64,000 bases of DNA from Kiloniellales bacterium (GTDB lineage Bacteria; Pseudomonadota; Alphaproteobacteria; Kiloniellales; JAKSDN01), in contig JASJEC010000051.1 of NCBI GenBank assembly GCA_030064845.1, positions 1 to 64,000 of the forward strand. Direction: 5' to 3'. The stretch's first letter is position 1; each line of letters starts with the position of its first letter. Shown piece by piece: positions 9,172-15,484 of this stretch. The position numbers and the translations under genes are program-made. Below the pieces are notes generated by a model. The model had not been told where the DNA came from. It saw only the letters and a list, made by a program, of their open reading frames with translations, and did no database searches.

Positions 9172-9404
9172 AGCGAACTCACCGGGTCGCCCCCGGATAC
9201 CCAGAACTCTCCGAAATATAACGCCAAAAGTATTTTTGTATTGGCGACTCTAATTATTCTAAAACGTCTAAATAATTCTCATATAATTTTGATTATTACA
9301 CAACTTTATCTTGCGTACCACAAATATAACACGCGAGTAATTCATACGTTTTAGTACATTCCCGATCACGTAAGTGTTCTTACAATGCCATAGGAGATTC
9401 TGAC
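9172..9404. promoter_or_regulatory. AT-rich intergenic region upstream of the RTX-like gene
   Basis: From about 9215 to 9395 the base composition drops sharply to A/T-rich in an otherwise GC-rich window. This is the likely promoter and leader of the 895-aa repeat protein, whose ATG at 9405 has the ribosome binding site AGGAGA seven bases upstream. I see no convincing sigma70 pair. Similar AT-rich islands precede other accessory genes in this window (12190-12300, 17764-17860, 47862-47910, 52160-52250). Confidence 0.45.
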
Positions 9405-12092
9405 ATGCGTGGTCTGACGCGAACCGGCGGACGGGATTGCGAGGGGCGGTCGACCTGCCTCCTCGCCATCCTGGTTTGCCTCTCGGCTTCCCCGGCTCTT
9501 GCCGGCGGGGTCGACGTCGTCGTTTCCAATGGCAGCAGCGATATGAACGTCAATGCCAGCGACAGCGGCATTGTCAATCCGGGAAACATCGTGACGGGCG
9601 ACAACAACGACAGCGTTCAAGGCGATGCCGTCGCCAATGGTTCCAGCTCTGCCGAGGCCGCCGGCATCGTGAACGAAGAAGTGTCGGCGGGTGCGATCGA
9701 CACAGGTGCCGGCGACGATCGGATCAGTGGCTCGGGCACCGCCCAGGCCCATGGTCGAGGGGGCGGCGCCCTGTCTTTCGGCATTACCAACATCAACCGG
9801 CAGAACCCCGCGGCGGGCGTCGCCACGATTGACACCGGCGGCGGCGGCGACGTCATCGACGGCAGGGCAGTGGCCAACGGTCGGGACGACGTCGGCGCCT
9901 ACGGCTTCCTGACCGGCGAGGTCTTCACGCGAGGTGGCCGCGACCGGGTTATCGGCACGGCCACGTCGACGGGCGAGACGACCACCGAGGCGCGCGGCGT
10001 CTCCGTCGGGCAATCGGATGTCGACGACGACACGATCTCCGGCGGTGGCAGCGAACCCCCGCTGATTCCGGCGGAGATCGGCCTCATGGAGACGGGCGGC
10101 GGCGCCGACGTCGTCAGCGGGTCGGCCAGCGTCACCGTCACCGGCCAAGGGGATCAGGGAATCTTCTTCGCCGGGGCCAACGGTATCGTGGTCGACGGCC
10201 CCACGGAGGCCGAGGTCTTCTGGATGTACGGAAGCCCGCCAATCAACGTCGATCCCTTCGAGCTCACGACCGGTACGCTGGACACGGGTTCGGGTGGTGA
10301 CCAGCTCAATGCCAACGTCATCCTCAACGTATCCGGCGAGACCAACCTGGATGAAGACGATGACCTGGAGGTCATCGGCGACGGGATCGAGAACGCCGGC
10401 ACCATTCTGCTCGGTAACGGCAACGACGCCGTCAACTCCACGGTCACGGTCACGTCGACCATCAGCCGCGCCAAGGGCCTGGCGGATGCCCTGGACAACA
10501 GCAGCGTCGGGATCATCACGGGTCTGGGGTTGGAAGTGAACGACGCGACCCTGTTCGACATGGGCCCGGGCAACGACCGCTTCACCAGCAACATCTTCGC
10601 CAGCGCCGTCGATGACCTGGCGGCCGCCGACGGTCTGGGAAACCGGGGCGTCTTCGTGGCCGGCGACGGCGACGATAGCTTCGACCTGACCTCGAGATCG
10701 GTTCATCTGCGTCAGCTGCCATTCAACGATCCCGCTCTCGCCGGCGAGCAGCCGGAAGGGATCGCCGACGGCTGGGAAAACCGCAACAAGGTCTGCCTCG
10801 ACGACGCCGTATTCGACGCGGGCGTAGGCAAGTACGTCTGTGAAGGAGGAAACGGCAATGACTCGGTCAAGGCCAGCGCGACGGCCTCCGGCAATGGCGT
10901 CCTGACCATCGCCGAGGGTATCGAGAGCCGCGAGTTGTTCGATGCGGGTGGCGGCAATGACTTCTTCGACCTGACCGCGCTCGCGATCTCCGACGCGTTC
11001 GGCGACACCCGTGCCGTGGCGCTCGATCCTCGCAACATCACGCAGGCGGCGGGCTTCCAGACCGAGCAGATCGACGAGGGCGATCTTTTCCTCGGTGACG
11101 GCGATGACACGATCCGCGTGGGCAGCCGTGACGAGGTCACGGATGAGGTGATGAGCGCCGGCGCCAGGGCCCTGTCGAAGGGCGGTAACCTGGGAACCTT
11201 CGCCTTCGGGGTCACGCAGGTCACCGCCGATGCCTTCAACGGTGTCAGCGAGCAGGATCCCGATTTCGATGCCGACAAGGACGATGGCCTGATCGATACC
11301 GGCGCCGGCGCCGACACGCTGGACGGTATCGCCAGGTCCACGGGCGGAAACGACGTCGATGCCTTCGGTCTGCTGTTCACCAACGCCAACGCCGGCCCTG
11401 GTGCAGATGTCTTGAGGGGCGATGCCCAGGCCGTTCTGGACAGGACTCCGCCTTTTGTCGGACTGAGCCCTGCCAGGACCAAGGCGAGCGCCGATGCGAT
11501 CGGAATCGGTGTCGGCGTCTCGGGCAATGCCCGCCTTCCCCAGGAGGCAGGCATTCTCCTTACCGGCAGCGACGGTGACGTCATCGACGGCACCGCCGAC
11601 GCCCAGGACGTCGGCGGCATCGGAGCGGTCAGTGCGTTCGGCATCTTCGTGGCGGACAGGAGCGTGCTCAAGACGCAGGGGGGTGCGGACGAGATCACCG
11701 CCAAGGCGACCACCAGCCCGGGTGGCGCGGCCTTCGATATCGGCGGCCGCGGCACTATCGACACCGGCCCCGCGAACGACTCGATCGTGACCGACGTCGA
11801 TGTCACGATCGTCGACGTCAACAGCTTCGGTGGCGGAATTCGGATCAGGACGGGTGGCGGCAACGACCGCGTCTTCGGCTACGGCCACGCCCACATGGAT
11901 GGTGGTGCCGGGGTCAGGGACGAGCTCGCATTCGGCTTCTCGAAGAGCGCGTTCCATGATGCGGGCGGGCGTATCTCGGCCGACTGCATCGCCAACAAGA
12001 TCAAGTTCAACGTGCGGGGCGTCACGCTCAAAGCCGCGAACTTCGAGACGTTCGTGTTTGCCGGCATGCGCTTTGCCTGCAACCAACTCTGA
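9405..12092 (+). CDS. Secreted repeat protein with about 17 degenerate RTX-like calcium-binding motifs
   Basis: An 895-residue exported protein that I cannot assign to a named family. The N-terminus has a Sec-type signal (LLAILVCLSASPALAGG, cleavage near residue 34). The rest is a chain of about 17 units of roughly 40-60 residues, each centred on a motif like IDTGAGDDRISG, IDTGGGGDVIDG, LFDMGPGNDRFTS, LFLGDGDDTIRVG or IRTGGGNDRVFG. The core GxGxDxhxx is that of RTX nonapeptides, but there is one nonapeptide per unit rather than a tandem run. Each is usually followed by an alternating A/S/T strand (GTAQAHGRG, GRAVANGRD) and an AFG- or GI-type turn. This suggests a calcium-stabilised beta solenoid. 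Three cysteines are clustered near residues 465-475 and two in the non-repetitive C-terminal cap (ADCIANKIKF...FACNQL). There is no type I secretion operon beside it. Confidence 0.75.
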   Translation: MRGLTRTGGRDCEGRSTCLLAILVCLSASPALAGGVDVVVSNGSSDMNVNASDSGIVNPGNIVTGDNNDSVQGDAVANGSSSAEAAGIVNEEVSAGAIDTGAGDDRISGSGTAQAHGRGGGALSFGITNINRQNPAAGVATIDTGGGGDVIDGRAVANGRDDVGAYGFLTGEVFTRGGRDRVIGTATSTGETTTEARGVSVGQSDVDDDTISGGGSEPPLIPAEIGLMETGGGADVVSGSASVTVTGQGDQGIFFAGANGIVVDGPTEAEVFWMYGSPPINVDPFELTTGTLDTGSGGDQLNANVILNVSGETNLDEDDDLEVIGDGIENAGTILLGNGNDAVNSTVTVTSTISRAKGLADALDNSSVGIITGLGLEVNDATLFDMGPGNDRFTSNIFASAVDDLAAADGLGNRGVFVAGDGDDSFDLTSRSVHLRQLPFNDPALAGEQPEGIADGWENRNKVCLDDAVFDAGVGKYVCEGGNGNDSVKASATASGNGVLTIAEGIESRELFDAGGGNDFFDLTALAISDAFGDTRAVALDPRNITQAAGFQTEQIDEGDLFLGDGDDTIRVGSRDEVTDEVMSAGARALSKGGNLGTFAFGVTQVTADAFNGVSEQDPDFDADKDDGLIDTGAGADTLDGIARSTGGNDVDAFGLLFTNANAGPGADVLRGDAQAVLDRTPPFVGLSPARTKASADAIGIGVGVSGNARLPQEAGILLTGSDGDVIDGTADAQDVGGIGAVSAFGIFVADRSVLKTQGGADEITAKATTSPGGAAFDIGGRGTIDTGPANDSIVTDVDVTIVDVNSFGGGIRIRTGGGNDRVFGYGHAHMDGGAGVRDELAFGFSKSAFHDAGGRISADCIANKIKFNVRGVTLKAANFETFVFAGMRFACNQL

Positions 12093-12116
12093 CCCCGAAA
12101 GGATCCAGAAATGCGC

Positions 12117-12142
12117 GGCCTCCCGGTTACCGCCGGGAGGCC
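12117..12142 (+). terminator. Hairpin after the RTX-like gene
   Basis: A perfect 10-bp inverted repeat (GGCCTCCCGG / CCGGGAGGCC) with a six-base loop lies 24 bases after the stop codon of the repeat protein. It is not followed by a clear T run, so it may be a weak or Rho-assisted terminator, or an mRNA 3'-end stabiliser. Confidence 0.55.
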
Positions 12143-12366
12143 GTCGCTGTTTCAGCGTCGGATCAGCAGCGCTGGGGCGATGCTCTGGGGTCTGTGAACC
12201 TTAGCTACTGTAATAAAACTTGTGATAGTTCTCATCCGTCCCGCCAAAATATCACTGGTGGAAACTTCAAATAAAATTGGAAGATTGTGTGTATTGCCAC
12301 AGCAATACCTTCGCTTCTCGTGCGATCAGGCCGCCAAACGCCAGTTACGCGATGGAGTGTTTTGTT

Positions 12367-12492
12367 ATGGAGTACGAAGATTACGCCAACGCACATCGGG
12401 CGACGCGCCGCGATGTCCTGGCGTCCTGGGCGGCCCTCGGCCTGTTCATGGCCGCGATGGTCGCCTGTTCCCACCTGTCCATGATCATCTAG
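12367..12492 (+). CDS. Small single-pass membrane protein (hypothetical)
   Basis: A 41-residue candidate ORF beginning MEYEDYANAHRATRRDVLASW and continuing into one hydrophobic segment (about residues 19-37, AALGLFMAAMVACSHLSM). The ATG at 12367 has GGAG nine bases upstream. In-frame upstream ATGs at 12277 and 12352 exist but lack a ribosome binding site. The charged N-terminus followed by one helix fits a small inner-membrane protein. I do not recognise a family. An AT-rich stretch (about 12195-12290) could hold its promoter. It is isolated between the RTX-like gene and the convergent substrate-binding protein gene. Confidence 0.45.
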   Translation: MEYEDYANAHRATRRDVLASWAALGLFMAAMVACSHLSMII

Positions 12493-12550
12493 TGCCGGAC
12501 GGCGAGGTGGTCCGCAGTGGGTCTCCTCACTGCGGACCACGTCCGCAAGC

Positions 12551-14158
12551 TCAGCTCATCCACCAGCGCTCGACGTAGCGGCCGCCGTCAAGCTCCCAGT
12601 TCGCCGCCACCTTGGGCCCGTGCTGGACCTTGTCGCGCATGGCGTAGACGTAGTTGGCGAATGCCCAGACCACGACGCCGCCCTCGTCGCGCACGATCTG
12701 CTGCATCTCGCGGTAGATCTCGCTGCGCTTGGCCGCGTCGAGCTCGCCGCGGCCGGCCTTGAGCAGCATGTTGAAGCGCTCGTGGCTCCAGTAGGTGTCG
12801 TTCCAGTTCGCCCCCTCGGCGTAGGCCTGGGAGAACATCCAGTCCTGGGTCGGGCGGCCGCCCCAGTAGCACATGCACCAGGGCTTCTTCATCCAGACGT
12901 TCGACCAGTAGCCGTCGTTCGGCTCGCGCGCGACGTCGATCTCGATGCCCGCCGGCGCCGCGTGCTCTCGCAACAGCACGGCGGCGTCGACCGCCCCGGC
13001 GAAGGCCGCGTCGGCGGCCGAGATCTGCACCTTCAGGCTGTCCAGACCGGCCTGCTTGAGGTGGAACTTGGCCTTGTCGGGGTCGTAGCTGCGCTGCTCG
13101 AGCTCGGCGTGGAACGGCACGGACGGGGCGATCGGGTGGTCGTTGCCCAGGGTGCCGTGCCCCTTGAGGATGCGGTCCAGCAACTGCTGGCGGTCGACCG
13201 CGTGCTTCAGGGCGAGGCGGACGTCGTTGTTGTCGAACGGCGCGACCGTTGTGTTCATCGGCGCCGTGTAGTGCAGGAACCCGGTCTCCTCCTCGACCCG
13301 GACGCCGGGCCGGCGCTTCAGCAGATGGACCGTCTTGAGGTCGCAGCGGCTGATCACGTCGACCTCGTCTGTCACCACGCCGTTTTGGCGCGCCGCCACG
13401 TCGGCGATGACCAGCAGCTCGACCTCGTCGAAGTGCGCCCGGTCGGCCTTCCAGTAGTTCGGGTTGCGCTTCATGGTGGAGCGCACGCCGGCCTCGTGGT
13501 TGTCCAGCACGTAGCCGCCGGTCCCGACGTAGTTCTTCCAGTCCGCCTTGCCGTCGACCGCCGGCATGATCAGCAGGTGATAGTCGGCCATCAGGAAGGG
13601 GAAGTCGGCGTTGGCGCTCTTCAGGGTGAAGACCACGGTGTCGGCGCCGTCCGCCTTGATGTCGTCGATCGGGTCGACATTGGACTTGGCGGCCGACTTG
13701 GAGTCCTCGCCGCGGTGATGGTTGAGCGAGACGATCACGTCCTCGGCGGTCATGGTCTTGCCGTTGGAGAACTCGATCCCCTTGCGCAGCTTGAAGGTCC
13801 ACTGCGTGGCGTCGTCGGAGGCGTCCCAGGACTCCACCACGTCGCCGACCAGCTCGCCTTCCGGGTTGATCTCGGTCAGCGTGTTGTGCGTCCCGAAGCC
13901 GAGCGAAATCATGTAGATGTCGGTGTAGGTCTGCGGATCGAGCGAATCCGTGGTGGCGCCCTCCGCGAGGCCGACCCGCAGGCGGCCGCCCTTTTTCGGG
14001 CCGGCGGCCATCACGGCGCTGCCGGCGAGGCTGGCGGCCGCGGCCGCGCTCAAGCCGAGCGCCATGGCCCGGCCGATGAACTCGCGGCGCGAAACCCGTC
14101 CCTTGACGAGGCCGTCCGCAAGACCGGCCAGTTGCTTGAAGGTGTCGTCGTTACTCAT
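12551..14158 (-). CDS. ABC transporter substrate-binding protein, family 5 (peptide/opine type), Tat-exported
   Basis: A 535-residue periplasmic solute-binding protein of the DppA/OppA family. The N-terminus carries a twin-arginine signal (SRREFIGRAMALG around residues 25-38, then an Ala-rich h-region ending AVMAAG), so it is probably exported folded. Family landmarks include ESWDASDDATQWTFKLRKGIEF, the typical start of the binding lobe, and EDVIVSLNHH. The ATG at 14158 is preferred to that at 14164 because GGGGAG then sits six bases upstream. No permease or ATPase genes are adjacent, so it must use a system encoded elsewhere. The substrate is unknown. Confidence 0.88.
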   Translation of the reverse strand: MSNDDTFKQLAGLADGLVKGRVSRREFIGRAMALGLSAAAAASLAGSAVMAAGPKKGGRLRVGLAEGATTDSLDPQTYTDIYMISLGFGTHNTLTEINPEGELVGDVVESWDASDDATQWTFKLRKGIEFSNGKTMTAEDVIVSLNHHRGEDSKSAAKSNVDPIDDIKADGADTVVFTLKSANADFPFLMADYHLLIMPAVDGKADWKNYVGTGGYVLDNHEAGVRSTMKRNPNYWKADRAHFDEVELLVIADVAARQNGVVTDEVDVISRCDLKTVHLLKRRPGVRVEEETGFLHYTAPMNTTVAPFDNNDVRLALKHAVDRQQLLDRILKGHGTLGNDHPIAPSVPFHAELEQRSYDPDKAKFHLKQAGLDSLKVQISAADAAFAGAVDAAVLLREHAAPAGIEIDVAREPNDGYWSNVWMKKPWCMCYWGGRPTQDWMFSQAYAEGANWNDTYWSHERFNMLLKAGRGELDAAKRSEIYREMQQIVRDEGGVVVWAFANYVYAMRDKVQHGPKVAANWELDGGRYVERWWMS

Positions 14159-14223
14159 GGTCATCTCCCCGGTCGTCCTGTCTGACGTCTGCGATCTAAT
14201 CGTCGCTTTGCCGATCCTAACAG

Positions 14224-14253
14224 AAAAACGGCGGCCCCGTGGTAGGGGCCGCC
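14224..14253 (-). terminator. Rho-independent terminator or leader attenuator before the substrate-binding protein gene
   Basis: A perfect 9-bp stem (GGCGGCCCC / GGGGCCGCC, loop of six) is followed on the minus strand by GTTTTTCTG. It lies 66 bases upstream of the substrate-binding protein start, and downstream of the DUF1127 gene that is read in the same direction. It probably ends the DUF1127 transcript, unless the transporter gene's own leader spans it, in which case it would act as an attenuator. Confidence 0.65.
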
Positions 14254-14280
14254 GCAAAAAGTGGCAGGCGACGTGAGAAC

Positions 14281-14349
14281 TCGGGAAGAGCGAAGTCGCT
14301 CTAATGGAAGCCCGATCGAGGGATCGCCTGGGGCGATCCCTCGATCGGG
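14281..14349. repeat. Two nested palindromes beside the two-hairpin repeat
   Basis: The stretch contains a 7-bp inverted repeat (AGAGCGA AG TCGCTCT, 14287-14302) and then a perfect 18-bp inverted repeat (arms 14311-14328 and 14332-14349, loop TGG; arm begins CCCGATCGAGGGATCG). It lies immediately before copy 1 of the dispersed two-hairpin repeat and may be a third module of it, though neither of the other two copies in this window carries it. Confidence 0.7.
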
Positions 14350-14357
14350 TCTTGTCC

Positions 14358-14497
14358 TAGAGCAGATCCGGGTTTGATGGAATCGCCACGGGCGATCCAT
14401 CAACCCGGTGAATCTGCTCTAAACCTATGATGTAGAGCGGATTCAGACGTTTAACTGGAAACCACGAAGTGGTTCCACCTAAACATGATCCGCTCTA
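14358..14497. repeat. Dispersed two-hairpin repeat, copy 1 (module A then module B)
   Basis: A 140-bp intergenic element made of module A (14358-14421, ends TAGAGCAGATCC / GAATCTGCTCTA), an 11-base linker and module B (14433-14497, ends TAGAGCGGATTC / TGATCCGCTCTA). Each module is an imperfect palindrome with an inner stem: GGAATCGCC / GGCGATCC in A and GGAAACCAC-GAA-GTGGTTCC in B. The last three bases of B, read on the minus strand, are the TAG stop codon of the DUF1127 gene (14495-14497). Copies 2 and 3 are at 17546 and 63070. Confidence 0.85.
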
Positions 14498-15160
14498 GGC
14501 GGCGCGGCGCGCCGTATCCAGGTTGAACAGGTCGTAGCCGCTCCGCTCGGCCGCGGCCTCCGTCAGCACCTCGACGGCGCCCGGACGAAGCACCGTGGGA
14601 AGGGCCGCCGCGGGGGCGGGGGCCGCCTCGGCGGGCGCCTTGTCGGCCAGCATCCGATCCACGGTGGCGACGATGTTGCTGCGCTCGATCCCGATGTCGC
14701 GCAGGGCGCGGTCGTCAAGCCTGGCGAGCTGATGGATCAGCGCCTGGCGGCGGAAGTGGAAGCGGATCCTGGTCAGCAACCAGGGCGCCGACTGGGATTT
14801 GGGGTACTGCATCATGGCGGCCTGCCAGGCATAACGCTCGACGTCGTCGTGGGTCATGCCGATGTCGCTCAGCCGGTGCGGGTCGAGGTGGCGCAGCTCG
14901 TCGAGCGTCCGCCGGTAGCAGCTCGCCCGGCGCAGCCGGTCGATCACGCCGGTCTTGACGAGATAGGCGAGGTCGGCGAGGCCGCTATAGCGGGCCAGCC
15001 GGCTGAAGCCGCCGCTGAGTGCCGCGCGGATTGCGGCGCCCTGGGCCGCGCGCGCCTGGCTGACCAGCCGCTGGAACTCCTGCGGGTCGGCCGCGCGCTC
15101 CCAACTCTGCCGCTTGGCGCGCTGGATCATGGAGCGTTCGCGTTCGGTCAAACGGGTCAT
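14495..15160 (-). CDS. Protein with two DUF1127 motifs
   Basis: A 221-residue basic protein. DUF1127 proteins normally have 50-100 residues and one motif of the form RRTxxELxxLDDRxLxDIGL. Here the motif occurs twice: RRTLDELRHLDPHRLSDIGM (about 83-102) and a degenerate second one, RRQALIHQLARLDDRALRDIGI (about 137-158). A 60-residue Ala/Pro-rich tail follows. Small DUF1127 proteins in alphaproteobacteria have been linked to RNA turnover and to phosphate and stress physiology; whether this long version shares that is unknown. The ATG at 15158-15160 is preceded by a purine-rich GGAAAGAAAG. Its TAG stop codon is contributed by the end of repeat copy 1. Confidence 0.75.
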   Translation of the reverse strand: MTRLTERERSMIQRAKRQSWERAADPQEFQRLVSQARAAQGAAIRAALSGGFSRLARYSGLADLAYLVKTGVIDRLRRASCYRRTLDELRHLDPHRLSDIGMTHDDVERYAWQAAMMQYPKSQSAPWLLTRIRFHFRRQALIHQLARLDDRALRDIGIERSNIVATVDRMLADKAPAEAAPAPAAALPTVLRPGAVEVLTEAAAERSGYDLFNLDTARRAA

Positions 15161-15484
15161 CTTTCTTTCCTTTCCTTCGTGACGCGGGGGCCCGGGCCAC
15201 TGCGGTCGCGGGACCGATCTAACCGTAATGGTTGCAATGGTCTACGCGTAAAGTAGTTACGAGGATCTCAAGAACGGAACGGAGTTATTGCGATGCAGCA
15301 ATGCGTTTCCGGCATAGCTGCGGACCCCCGGACTGCCCGTATCACAGAGCTCGCCACAAGGGTTGTCCCGGGGGTGATCATGGGCCTGGCCCTGGAGCCG
15401 GCCATCGCGCGGGCGGGTGCCCTTGCCAGGGTGCCGGGGACCCCCTAGCTTCTCGGTCACAAGCCTCCCGAAGCGAGATCAGCC
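15161..15484. other. 324-bp intergenic region between DUF1127 protein and aminopeptidase P
   Basis: This divergent intergenic region should contain promoters for the DUF1127 gene (minus) and pepP (plus). I see no confident -35/-10 pair. It contains one possible 51-codon ORF (15293-15448, listed separately) and the GC-rich palindromic stretch CCCTTGCCAGGG (15420-15431). Confidence 0.4.
15293..15448 (+). CDS. Possible 51-residue small ORF (doubtful)
   Basis: An ATG at 15293 with ACGGAG eight bases upstream opens a 51-codon frame (MQQCVSGIAADPRTARITEL, then an Ala/Val-rich stretch) ending in TAG at 15446-15448, 36 bases before pepP. The good ribosome binding site argues for translation, but the composition is unremarkable and I recognise no family. 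It could be a leader peptide of pepP or chance. Confidence 0.25.
   Translation: MQQCVSGIAADPRTARITELATRVVPGVIMGLALEPAIARAGALARVPGTP

Noticed and set aside
9405-12092. Calling the repeat protein a typical RTX toxin or adhesin
   Set aside because: It lacks tandem nonapeptide runs, a pore domain, and neighbouring type I secretion genes, so the family name would be misleading.
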